A DNA stretch of 10,596 nucleotides, taken from contig JACRIR010000112.1 of assembly GCA_016215705.1 (NCBI GenBank), forward strand, positions 1 to 10,596, given 5' to 3'. Source of the DNA: Candidatus Poribacteria bacterium (lineage in GTDB: Bacteria > Abyssobacteria > SURF-5). Under the pieces are notes generated by a model, which made no database searches, was not told the origin of the DNA, and saw only the letters and a list, made by a program, of their open reading frames with translations. How positions within the stretch are numbered: position 1 is the stretch's first letter; the number at the start of each line of letters is the position of its first letter. Position numbers and translations under genes: made by a program. This document shows, piece by piece, positions 1 to 7,817 of this stretch.

Positions 1-430
1 CACGGCCCAGCTCATCTTCTGGCTGCTGGGGGCGCCGGACGGGCACGCCAAGAACTTCAGCGTCTTCCTCGAACCCGAGGGACGCTTCCGACTGACACCG
101 CTCTACGACGTGATGTCAGCCTGGCCGGTGACCGGCTCCGGGCCGAATCTTTTCGATCGCAAGAAGCTCAAGCTGGCCATGGCTGTGTGGGGCAAGAACA
201 AGCACGACCTCGTTGACGGCATCCAGCGACGGCACTGGAACGAGACGGCTAAACGCAACGCCATGGGCCCAAGTTTCGAGACGAGCATTGAGAACGTACT
301 GGCGGCGGTGCCTGCCGTGCTCGAAAAAGTTGCGGCAGAGCTGCCGCCAGGCTTTACAGCAAAGGTGAGTGTGCCGATCCTTGAGGGCATTCAAGTGCAG
401 GCCGTGCGACTCGCCGCGATGCCCGCGTAA
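1..430 (+). CDS. hipA: HipA-type serine/threonine kinase toxin, C-terminal part (5' end outside window)
   Basis: This is the C-terminal end of a HipA kinase, the toxin of a HipBA toxin-antitoxin pair. E. coli HipA phosphorylates glutamyl-tRNA synthetase and stalls translation. The reading frame is open from base 2 and ends at TAA 428-430, giving 142 visible residues. Visible hallmarks are LLGAPDGHAKNFSVF, the catalytic loop whose Asp is the catalytic base, followed about 20 residues later by LTPLYDVMSA, which carries the metal-binding Asp. After that come KLKLAMAVWGK and a helical tail, in the same order as in E. coli HipA, and the C-terminus appears intact. The N-terminal half and any hipB partner lie upstream of the window. 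It converges on the five-gene minus-strand operon across a 100-bp gap and is probably not part of that system. The substrate cannot be inferred from this part. Confidence 0.9.
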   Translation, partial: TAQLIFWLLGAPDGHAKNFSVFLEPEGRFRLTPLYDVMSAWPVTGSGPNLFDRKKLKLAMAVWGKNKHDLVDGIQRRHWNETAKRNAMGPSFETSIENVLAAVPAVLEKVAAELPPGFTAKVSVPILEGIQVQAVRLAAMPA

Positions 431-530
431 ACAGCCGCTATTGGAAAATTTTGTGTTCCTCTTAAAGGCACTACAAAGAAGACCTCCGCCGCAAGTACTT
501 CAGTAAGGTACGGCAAGCTGTGACTAGCGA
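431..530. other. Convergent intergenic gap, no convincing terminator
   Basis: This gap separates the 3' ends of hipA and the PfkB-like gene. It contains an AAAATTTT palindrome (445-452) flanked by GGAA and TTCC, an AAGTACTT palindrome (493-500), and a direct repeat GACTAG (522-527 and 529-534) beside the kinase stop codon. None forms a long GC-rich stem followed by a T run in either direction, so I do not call a Rho-independent terminator. The plus strand can be read as a short peptide ending at 531, but it has no start codon and no recognised family. Confidence 0.4.
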
Positions 531-1646
531 CTAGACTAAAGTTGGGTGACGGGCTTTGTCTTGTCTGCTTGAAACACTTTGCCCCCTACCTCGATTGCTT
601 TCTTGGGGGCAGGCAGGACATGCAACAGAGGCGACAGGCCGACGCTTACCGCCGACGGGAGTGGGCACTGATTCGAATCGCCCCGACGAAAGTGCCTTGA
701 TATGGGCGTCCAAGAGCTGCCGGTCAACTACGTACATACCGCCGCGGGCACCCTCGAAACCACAATTCCAAGCGGCTAATGTTTGTCCGTATTGCAACGC
801 TGCAACCAAACCCGATGAGCCGGTGCGGACTAGACCTTCCCGACCTTCTCCAGCAATCTTTGCAATGAGGCCAGCAGTACACCAATCCCCAGATCCGCAT
901 GTATCTGCAAGCAGCGGAGCTGGGATCGCAGCCAACTGCTTCCATGCAGAAACGCCACGACCTAACCTATGCCGAAACCGTAAGCCAGTTGCGCCCAAAG
1001 TCTGTATCTCAACCAGCGTTGCGCTGCCTCGTTCCATCGCACCCAGGACTTTCTCAAACCGCTGGTCAGAGTACTTGATTACATGTGCAATGCCAACAGC
1101 TTCGCGCAAAAGCTTCTCATCAGATTTTGCCGAAGGTTCGAACACGACGACAGCACCGTTTTCAGCAGCCTGTTGAGCCAAGAGCAGTGCGGCACGAGAT
1201 AGACGATCCATAAAAAACACTTTGGCATCTTTCATACTCGCAGCGACCACCTCAACAACCTTCGTCGTAACCGGCTTAAAGCCTGGTAACCAACTGCCAC
1301 AGTGAGGACAAGACCATGAGAAGCGATGCTTTGGCGATCCATCGCGCGCGCGAAGAATATGTTGAATAATGATGGGAGTATCTGTGGTCGGGCCACACCC
1401 AACGAAATCGAGGTGCACACCCCATCGCTTCATGTCAGCGCGGATTAGTTTAGCGGCTGGATCACTATTCAGGCGAGCGATCGGATAGGCATCCCAACCG
1501 AGGTATGACAAGATAGAAAGTACATTCCCGCAAGTACCACCAGCCCATGAACGCACAGGCACGTCAGGATTCGCACTGATGACCAAGTCAAGGGCGACCA
1601 ATCCCGTTCCAAAAATCTGTGGGGGCCGATTAATCGGACTGGTCAT
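531..1646 (-). CDS. PfkB-family sugar/nucleoside kinase with inserted CPxCG motif
   Basis: This is the last gene of the operon. PfkB/ribokinase-family enzymes transfer phosphate from ATP to a sugar or nucleoside hydroxyl in the cytoplasm. Visible parts, numbered from the preferred start: an N-terminal strand (IFGTGLVALDLVI, 11-23), the glycine-rich substrate lid region (AGGTCGNVLSILSYLGW, 35-51), and the anion-hole/catalytic motif DTCGSGDW (248-255), with D254 as predicted base. Unusual for the family is CPHCGSWLP at 113-121, between the lid and the nucleotide-binding part, plus CPAC at 343-346 in a polar tail; together these could bind zinc. The 371-aa length is somewhat longer than a typical ~300-aa member. 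ATG 1646 is preferred because it overlaps the upstream stop as ATGA and has GGAAG eight bases before it. ATG 1661 would add five residues but has poorer upstream sequence. The substrate is unknown; from its neighbours a ribose-, inositol- or nucleoside-like compound is plausible. Confidence 0.82.
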   Translation of the reverse strand: MTSPINRPPQIFGTGLVALDLVISANPDVPVRSWAGGTCGNVLSILSYLGWDAYPIARLNSDPAAKLIRADMKRWGVHLDFVGCGPTTDTPIIIQHILRARDGSPKHRFSWSCPHCGSWLPGFKPVTTKVVEVVAASMKDAKVFFMDRLSRAALLLAQQAAENGAVVVFEPSAKSDEKLLREAVGIAHVIKYSDQRFEKVLGAMERGSATLVEIQTLGATGLRFRHRLGRGVSAWKQLAAIPAPLLADTCGSGDWCTAGLIAKIAGEGREGLVRTGSSGLVAALQYGQTLAAWNCGFEGARGGMYVVDRQLLDAHIKALSSGRFESVPTPVGGKRRPVASVACPACPQESNRGRGQSVSSRQDKARHPTLV

Positions 1647-2758
1647 CGCACGGACTTCCATTCGCTTTTAAGTGGGGGCCTAGGCTGTGGATAAACATCT
1701 CCTTCAAGCCAGATATGCACCAAGAACGGACGCGGGTGTTCCGCAAACTGTGCAGCGTCGCAATTGTACCCGATGGCCTCCAGATACGCGACAGGCAAGT
1801 CTCGTTCAAGTGCAGCCATCAGTGCGCCCAAGGCCATTATCTTGCTGCCGACAGGCGACAGCACCAGCATAGATCCGCCAAACTCCTCGAAGACTGGTCT
1901 TCGAAGGTCATCAAGTTTCAGAATTGTCCGGTAAAGGTCCAGCGGATCGTCTTCAGCCGCGTAGACGATGTTGCGGGTATCTACTGACCATGTGCTTTCA
2001 AACTCGGCCAGAAAATCGTTCGCAAGTTCATCGCCAAGCCGAGGGTTGCTTGCGGGAAACGGGAGGATAGGGCACGTGTCATGGGGCGCAACGAAATCGT
2101 GAAGCCGGATAAGCGCGCCACGTCGCTCGCGTGCCAGTTGCGGTAGCCACAGTTTAGCCGCCTCTGCGTTTTGGTTCAGCGTCGATGCACCGCGAAATCC
2201 ATGCACGTGCCCTGGCACGTCGCTTGCGACAGGAACGATAGCGTGATCGAGCGCAGCATTGTGCGCAACGAACACATGCAGATTCATCGGCTCGTTACCT
2301 CGTTCAACGCGTTCGACCAAGTACTTGATAAGCGGAAAGCTCGTTCCTACCGATAATGCGCTGATGTCGATCGCGACGTCAGTAATCCCGGAGAAGTCCC
2401 ATCGATTAAGCGCTGCTACGACACTGCGGCCACCAACGACCGCACCATCGGGTCCAAATATCTCAATGGGCACTACTTCGTGATGTGCAAAAGACACTGC
2501 CAGTGTATTGCTGTTCGTTTCCGCGCGTTGCACCAAGTCTTGCGCCGGGTTTGGCCGAACTTCCTTGACGAGGAATGCCTCAACATTCTTGGAAGCACTC
2601 GCAAGCTCCGTCGCGACAAGCGCTGAACGCGGATCGAATCCCGCTCCACCAACAAACAGCACGCGTCGATTAGGATCCTTGAAGTAATCCTTCACGAACG
2701 AACACACTTCATCTCCACGATGGGCGATGCAGGGATCCCACCGTAACAATCGTGGCAC
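1643..2758 (-). CDS. Unidentified Rossmann-like protein of the operon
   Basis: I do not recognise the family. Numbered from GTG 2758, the 371-aa protein has a strand-turn segment RRVLFVGGAGFDPRS (31-45), typical of a Rossmann-type first strand and glycine loop. A second strand-helix unit follows, DVAIDISALSVGTSFPLIKYL (127-147). Further on are a conserved-looking CPILPFPASNPRLGDEL (229-245), an acidic AEDDPLDLYRTI (268-279) and a late LVLSPVGSKIMALGA (298-312) before another helix and strand. Alternating strands and helices, with glycine/serine-rich turns before helices, suggest nucleotide or nucleotide-like ligand binding; no catalytic motif stands out. The GSKIMALGA turn recalls ligand-sensing Rossmannoid domains such as CARF, but that is a weak resemblance. 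GTG 2758 lies one base after the ATPase stop and has GAGGG five bases upstream, which decides the start. A longer reading from GTG 2815 would overlap the ATPase gene by 56 bases. There are no membrane segments or signal peptide, so it should be cytoplasmic. Confidence 0.75.
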   Translation of the reverse strand: MPRLLRWDPCIAHRGDEVCSFVKDYFKDPNRRVLFVGGAGFDPRSALVATELASASKNVEAFLVKEVRPNPAQDLVQRAETNSNTLAVSFAHHEVVPIEIFGPDGAVVGGRSVVAALNRWDFSGITDVAIDISALSVGTSFPLIKYLVERVERGNEPMNLHVFVAHNAALDHAIVPVASDVPGHVHGFRGASTLNQNAEAAKLWLPQLARERRGALIRLHDFVAPHDTCPILPFPASNPRLGDELANDFLAEFESTWSVDTRNIVYAAEDDPLDLYRTILKLDDLRRPVFEEFGGSMLVLSPVGSKIMALGALMAALERDLPVAYLEAIGYNCDAAQFAEHPRPFLVHIWLEGDVYPQPRPPLKSEWKSVR

Positions 2759-2759
2759 G

Positions 2760-4670
2760 TTAGCCCTCACCCAAAATACGGACAAGATCCTCAGCGCTTC
2801 GCTCCAGGAACCCACCTCGCCGAAGGGTCAGTCCATGATGCAACAGCAATACCCCGCCCAGCTCTATCAAGCACCATAGCCTCTTCTTTGTCCCATGATT
2901 TGGAACCAGGGTGAAGCTGTTATAGGCAACGCCGAACTGCAGTACCAGAGCGAGATTTGGATATTTGGACGGAATGCTATCGAATTCTTCCTGTGGAATT
3001 CCGAATGCGGACGCTCCGCCGCCAAGCGACGCATTCGGCTCAAGACTTTTCTCGATACACTCCGCCGCAATTCCGTCCGCCAGGCGCCGAACAAGTTGAT
3101 GTTGAGGAAAGTCCCAATCTCGAACAATCTCCGCTGCCTTCTCGCGAAGTAGAGAGTGCTGAGTCCCGCTGCTCAGCGTGGCGGACTTGGCGCGAATTAG
3201 TTGCGTCTCGGACTGAGCCACAAGACGGGCCGCAAGTTGAAGAAACTGCTCAGCGTTCTCGGAACTTGCGTCGCACAGTGAGTCAATGCCATAGTAGTAA
3301 GGACGTGCGTATTTATGCATCAGGTGCAGACGAGCACCATCGGCCACCTCGGCGTCTGCAGTAAGCGGCCGAGTTGGTTCCACGTCCGCGGATCCGGCTT
3401 CGAATAAGCCACGTTGTGGGGTACGCTTCCCATAGCGTGCGAACAGGATCGCAAGCATCGCAAGCTTAAGGTCCTCGCCAGACTCTCCAGTACCGTTCAA
3501 GTATCGATCCACTTCAGCTTCCAGATCACGACGACGGGAAGCCGCAACACCATGGCGTCTCTGTAGAACATCCAGATGTTCCCGCAGATTCTCACGCTTT
3601 CCGGGTGCAATAGTTTCAGGCTCGGTCGCGAGCAGATCGCCCAAGCTGTTCAATCGTCGCCGGTTAAAAACTTCCATCTGCTGGAGATATCTGTTGGCCA
3701 TGTCTTTGGCCATCTTACGGAACGCTCGCCGTTGATTGCTTCGATCTTCGCTGCTTTGCAACCAAATGCTAGTGATTTCACGAGATCGTTTGAGGCCAGG
3801 TTCACCTGGTCCATCGGTATTCGACTGTTCAGTTAACACATCAGCCGGAGTAAGCGCATCCAGCCGCATCAAGACCCATCGCGCCACTTTCAACTCGCGA
3901 CGCGCAAGCCAGCGCTTCAGCGCCACAAGTTGAGCAGGATGCAGACTGTGTGCATCATCGAATATCACGAGCGGCCGCAGCAGAAGTGTATCCTCACCGT
4001 CACGGACACGGATTGAATCAATCACGTCGAATGGGCGATAGGCGGCAGCAGCATCTGCGTCAATATCCGATAAGCTGGGTGGCATTAACGCAGCGGAAAT
4101 CTTGTAGATCGCCAACTCCACTTGAGAGGCGCGCTGGAGAACGCTAGGACCTGACACTCCACCAATTGCTGTTAACGCAGCATCAGCGCCAACACGGGGA
4201 ACGATCTCGACATCCTCCAAGCGCACGCCGGCAGTCGTGAATCCACGTAACCATGTAAGCACTGTGCGCGCTTGCAGCAGCGCAATCATCAGGCCTGCCT
4301 TCAGCTCATCAGGATATGGGAACTCCCAGAAGTCACGATATTCGGCTTCGAGCGGCAGGCGCCCACCGACTACGGTCGGCAGATCGTCGACCACAGCCAA
4401 GCAGGCCGTCAGCGTATCAATCAACGGTTTGTATGTATTAAGGTTCTTGTTTCGAAGCAAGGTCCGAAGCGTCGGATACTGAAAAAGTCGAGCGAGCGTC
4501 GTCTTGCCACTACCCGGCGTTCCGATGATTACGGCCAAGCGATCATAGAGGCGCCCTTCTTCAGCCGGCTTTTGGAAGAAAGTCGAGAGCGGTTCGGGTG
4601 TCACGACGGCAAGAAATGCCTCGTCGTCCCGGAGGTACTCGGTTGCGCGTTTTTCGAATGGGTTTGCCAT
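2760..4670 (-). CDS. Large P-loop ATPase, ORC/CDC6-like AAA+
   Basis: This is the central and largest regulatory-type gene of the operon. Numbered residues show a Walker A loop IIGTPGSGKTTLARLF (48-63), a Walker B PLVIFDDAHSL (233-243) with D238/D239, and a sensor-1-like strand RWVLMRLDAL (264-273). A roughly 170-residue insertion separates Walker A from Walker B. Beyond that are a helical middle region and a C-terminal segment with LGGVLLLHHGL and RRGGFLERSAEDL, possibly a winged-helix-like end. The order and the FDDAH box resemble ORC/CDC6-like AAA ATPases found in bacterial conflict loci; this is from family knowledge, not a search. Role inferred: ATP-driven sensor or switch, possibly binding nucleic acid or partners. 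The ATG at 4670 lies 8 bases after the preceding stop, with no clear Shine-Dalgarno sequence, so translation may depend on coupling. A STAND-type ATPase is the main alternative. No nuclease or protease motif was seen in the protein. Confidence 0.82.
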   Translation of the reverse strand: MANPFEKRATEYLRDDEAFLAVVTPEPLSTFFQKPAEEGRLYDRLAVIIGTPGSGKTTLARLFQYPTLRTLLRNKNLNTYKPLIDTLTACLAVVDDLPTVVGGRLPLEAEYRDFWEFPYPDELKAGLMIALLQARTVLTWLRGFTTAGVRLEDVEIVPRVGADAALTAIGGVSGPSVLQRASQVELAIYKISAALMPPSLSDIDADAAAAYRPFDVIDSIRVRDGEDTLLLRPLVIFDDAHSLHPAQLVALKRWLARRELKVARWVLMRLDALTPADVLTEQSNTDGPGEPGLKRSREITSIWLQSSEDRSNQRRAFRKMAKDMANRYLQQMEVFNRRRLNSLGDLLATEPETIAPGKRENLREHLDVLQRRHGVAASRRRDLEAEVDRYLNGTGESGEDLKLAMLAILFARYGKRTPQRGLFEAGSADVEPTRPLTADAEVADGARLHLMHKYARPYYYGIDSLCDASSENAEQFLQLAARLVAQSETQLIRAKSATLSSGTQHSLLREKAAEIVRDWDFPQHQLVRRLADGIAAECIEKSLEPNASLGGGASAFGIPQEEFDSIPSKYPNLALVLQFGVAYNSFTLVPNHGTKKRLWCLIELGGVLLLHHGLTLRRGGFLERSAEDLVRILGEG

Positions 4671-4678
4671 AGCCGTGA

Positions 4679-5824
4679 TTACGCGTGCCGCTGACGACGT
4701 CGAAACAGCGGGCGCATCGCCGGCGCATCAATATCCTGATCGCGTGCTCCTCCTTCCGTCTCTGCCCACAACAATGCCACGGAGTTATTTGGCGTATTGT
4801 GATCGAGCACAAGCGGCAGCGCACAGCCTCCGTATCCCAACCCGAGATGTGTTACGCCACCGACGTCAGTATGGCGGGTCTGGATGATGGGGTCGTAATA
4901 TTTTTTCGTTAAGTCGATGAAATCGTCGTAGCGCCCCCCGGCCTTGTCGATCGGAAAATCATCAGGCAAGACGGTACCAAACGAGAAATGAATTGTTTTT
5001 GGCCAACCAGCCCCTGTCAAGCTCGTGTTCGCTTCCAGGGCTCGTTCTTCGATGACCTTTTTCGCATGAGCACTGCCAATATAATGGTGCACACAGAGAT
5101 GCCAGTCCGGTTGGAACAACTGGTCATTTTCAAGAGCCTCTGCCGCTGCCTGCATTGAGTCCTTGAACCTCACGAGTTTGCCGCCCCACTTCTGCTTCAC
5201 CTTGTTGTAAGACAGCAGCGAGGTTCCGGTACCCATGAAGTCATCGATCAAATAAACCATTGCAAATCGTGCTTCCTGATCTTTCAAATCTTCTCTCAGC
5301 TTGTCCAGTAAGTCTTTCCACTTGGCTGCATCGACCTGGGTTGCAACTACGAGTTGCTCATTTGTGAGCAAACCCACATTAGAGTGTCGAACAATGTCGA
5401 CTCTTGCGCCGTCACTGAGCCCCATGAACAATGTCTGGCGCCTCAAACGATTGAGTGCTTTGGTTGCCTCCAGGTCCGCCAGCACACGGTACATCGGTAT
5501 CTCGCGCTGCGCAGCGATAGTCCGCACCAACCGATCGCGGACTTCACGCGGATAGAACTGCTCCACCAGGCGCTGCATTTCGCTAGGCCCAATGTAGACA
5601 AGCGCCGAGCGAATGAAGCCATACGCAGTTTCGCGCTCAGCCTTCGTAAACTGCTGCAACCAGGTTGCCAGACTCTCAATGAAGCGCATCCCCGCCTGAA
5701 AATCGCGATAGCCGTCGTACTTCAACCGCGCCATCAGACGCAACCAGTCAAACTCGTTACGGGCGCGTTCATCGTTCCAATCCAAAATGCGGCTGAGGAT
5801 GTTAAGCCCAAGGTCTTGGTTCAT
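4679..5824 (-). CDS. Phosphoribosyltransferase-like protein (PRTase-CE type)
   Basis: Residues 189-203 read MVYLIDDFMGTGTSL, a near-canonical type I phosphoribosyltransferase PRPP-binding motif: hydrophobic strand, two acidic residues D194/D195, then the GTGTS phosphate loop. Such enzymes join or release a base at C1 of PRPP. The first ~110 residues are helical and charged with no known motif. The C-terminal part has a glycine-rich GLGYGGCALPLVLDHN stretch running into NTPNNSVALLW (about 328-353), which I associate with the PRTase-CE group described computationally in bacterial conflict systems. The 381-aa length is about twice a housekeeping PRTase, so this is not a standard purine or pyrimidine salvage enzyme. 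ATG 5824 overlaps the upstream stop as ATGA (5821-5824), indicating translational coupling. Substrate base and reaction direction cannot be read from sequence. Some PRTase-fold proteins are regulators that only bind PRPP, which remains possible. Confidence 0.8.
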   Translation of the reverse strand: MNQDLGLNILSRILDWNDERARNEFDWLRLMARLKYDGYRDFQAGMRFIESLATWLQQFTKAERETAYGFIRSALVYIGPSEMQRLVEQFYPREVRDRLVRTIAAQREIPMYRVLADLEATKALNRLRRQTLFMGLSDGARVDIVRHSNVGLLTNEQLVVATQVDAAKWKDLLDKLREDLKDQEARFAMVYLIDDFMGTGTSLLSYNKVKQKWGGKLVRFKDSMQAAAEALENDQLFQPDWHLCVHHYIGSAHAKKVIEERALEANTSLTGAGWPKTIHFSFGTVLPDDFPIDKAGGRYDDFIDLTKKYYDPIIQTRHTDVGGVTHLGLGYGGCALPLVLDHNTPNNSVALLWAETEGGARDQDIDAPAMRPLFRRRQRHA

Positions 5825-7764
5825 TGCAACTTGGTCGAGTCGATCCGTAAGCCGGAGTTGGTTACGGTAAGCGCTTTGAGGTAAAAGAGCGTTGCAGCGA
5901 TCCCACGCTGCCCACGCGGCGCCAAATTCCAGCAGGTAGCCGGATCAACACTAAGTTCGTCGACACTCAACGCGAAAGGCTCTTTCAGCAGTTCATAGTC
6001 GTTCCCTGGCCATCGACCCCGGTCGCCGATCATCAGAACTGGTGCGGCGCCGACACTCTGGCGCAAGTGCTCAAGCACATTGAGTTTTGAAACGCCCTCC
6101 GCCATGATGTCGATGGAATGGCTAGACCGGGTAATAGTGACATTACGCTGTGCCGCCATCAGTACCGTTTGGTGCGCGAGATCCCATAACCGCCCCTCGG
6201 GCGTTGGTCGTAGTGCCTCCAAAGTGATTTGAGAGTGCCTATCAGTTTGCTTGGCAATGTCAGCCAATTCGGACTGCCCGCGCAATGCAGAGGCAATAGA
6301 GGCTAAAGACTCACAAACCACATCCTCGCCATTGGGCGCTTGATCGTCAGCGAGCGTCGCTATCTGCGCGCCATTGTAGTAACCAATAATGATTTTCGGC
6401 CAAAGATCTGGGGAGAGCAGTTTCCGTAGATCCCGCTTGACGGATACACCTCGCCCGGTAGCAATCGCCAAATGAATTCCAGACCTGACGATCCGGACCA
6501 GCTCGTCGACGATTTCTTTGTGAGGCGGGAAGAACCGTTCGCGGGTATCGACGACCGTGCCATCGTAGTCGAGTATGAGCCCACTGAACAGCGCCTCAGC
6601 AAGGTCGCTGCGGAAACGCTTGAGCGCGGTGCGCCAGCGATCAAGTTCGGCCCGCTCGACCAAGCGCGCCAACGCAATCCCAGACTTCCGTTCTATGGCA
6701 ACCGCATCTATGTCGTCGATGGTCGAGAGGCCTTTTCGAGGCCGCTCCTTTGGTAAGGGAAGATGATAGAGCTTGCGACCGAATTCCGGTACGCCTGGGC
6801 GGCCCGGATCAATGGCTCGCGCCTTGCCGGCCCATCCCGTAATCTTAAGCGCCGCGATCAACGACACTAGTTGGGCAGCTTCCGGAGATCCTTCAATAAG
6901 TAGCCGAGCTTGAGGGATATCTTCAGGGATCAACGCAAGTGTTCGCTCGGCGAGAGTCTGATCAGCACTGGAAACAAATGCCAGCACGCTACTAATATCG
7001 GCGCGTTTGGCAAGCCAATGATGGCGGCCATGTGCGAAGTTTCGGTAGTCCGCAATCTGCAAGTTGCCTACCGCAGCTTCGGTAAACTTCGATTCAAGAT
7101 CAACCGCACCAATCCGCGTTGTTGCTCCGTGCAGGACAATCGTCGTACTCCGAGACCACAGCCTCTCCGTGCTGGACTCCCACTTACCCCAGCGGGCTTC
7201 ATCCTGCAAAAGCGAATAAATCGCGGCCATTTGAGAATCGAGGTCTGACGTTGAACCCTCAAACTCGCTCATGTAAGCACGCGTCATGAGCGTAACAAAA
7301 GCAAGCAACGAATTGGTAGCTAAAAAACCGTCCTTCCCCGTCGGAGGTTCATAGAGCAGCAGATCGCAAAAACCATGATCGCGCGCTGCACTCGCGAGCG
7401 GACTATTAGAGCGCCCGCACAAGACGCCAAGCTGACGCGGCTCTCTTGCAACTAGCGCTCGGAACGCGGCCAAAATGTCCACGTTGCCTCCACCCGCACT
7501 AACAAGCCATGTCGCGACACCAGAACCTAAAGGCTCCACAATGGCCTCCAGCGGGGTTGCTACCGCAGACATCTGTTCAGTGCATCTCCGATGAAGGCTA
7601 GCAAGCGCATGTGCGGCAGTCAGCGACCCGCCCGATCCGATCGCAAGCAGCGGGGAAAGACCTGCCGTCTTAACTGCCAAGCGCAATGGCGCAATATCGC
7701 TCGCCATCGCCCAAGCGAACGTATCCGCGAGCTTTGACATTTCGGTGTTGTATGGCTTTGCCAT
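5821..7764 (-). CDS. Tandem SIS (sugar isomerase) plus HAD phosphatase fusion
   Basis: This is the first gene of the operon. The N-terminal ~330 residues look like two SIS units, the fold that binds and isomerises phosphosugars in GlmS, AgaS and FrlB. The first has AIGSGGSLTAAHALA (41-55) and WLVSAGGGNVDILAAF (86-101). The second has TIVLHGATTRIGAVDLESKF (208-227) followed by ADYRNFAHGRHHW (238-250). The C-terminal part (about 395-635) is a HAD hydrolase, similar to Cof-type, with all four motifs: LDYDGTVV (D399, D401), ATGRG (T436), K560, and GDRGRWPGND (D581, N588, D589). One polypeptide therefore offers phosphosugar handling and dephosphorylation. ATG 7764 is used: it is the longest start, with an in-frame stop upstream; AAGGA lies upstream but about 15 bases away. 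ATG 7740 would remove eight residues and cannot be excluded. The protein appears cytoplasmic, and its true substrate is unknown. Confidence 0.85.
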   Translation of the reverse strand: MAKPYNTEMSKLADTFAWAMASDIAPLRLAVKTAGLSPLLAIGSGGSLTAAHALASLHRRCTEQMSAVATPLEAIVEPLGSGVATWLVSAGGGNVDILAAFRALVAREPRQLGVLCGRSNSPLASAARDHGFCDLLLYEPPTGKDGFLATNSLLAFVTLMTRAYMSEFEGSTSDLDSQMAAIYSLLQDEARWGKWESSTERLWSRSTTIVLHGATTRIGAVDLESKFTEAAVGNLQIADYRNFAHGRHHWLAKRADISSVLAFVSSADQTLAERTLALIPEDIPQARLLIEGSPEAAQLVSLIAALKITGWAGKARAIDPGRPGVPEFGRKLYHLPLPKERPRKGLSTIDDIDAVAIERKSGIALARLVERAELDRWRTALKRFRSDLAEALFSGLILDYDGTVVDTRERFFPPHKEIVDELVRIVRSGIHLAIATGRGVSVKRDLRKLLSPDLWPKIIIGYYNGAQIATLADDQAPNGEDVVCESLASIASALRGQSELADIAKQTDRHSQITLEALRPTPEGRLWDLAHQTVLMAAQRNVTITRSSHSIDIMAEGVSKLNVLEHLRQSVGAAPVLMIGDRGRWPGNDYELLKEPFALSVDELSVDPATCWNLAPRGQRGIAATLFYLKALTVTNSGLRIDSTKLQ

Positions 7765-7817
7765 TGTTCTATTTTTATGTCCTTGTTGTTTTTGTCATAC
7801 TCGTCCAGCCGGGTACT

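Noticed and set aside
431-530. Bidirectional terminator between hipA and the kinase gene
   Set aside because: Only 4-8 bp stems such as GGAA/TTCC and small palindromes are present, without a GC-rich stem and T run.
466-533. Short plus-strand peptide (HYKEDLRRKYFSKV...) after hipA
   Set aside because: It looks protein-like but begins after an in-frame TAA at 463, has no start codon or ribosome binding site and is only about 21 codons long.
556-1176. 206-codon plus-strand open frame opposite the PfkB-like gene
   Set aside because: The minus strand has clear kinase motifs and operon coupling; this frame has a low-complexity, motif-free translation.
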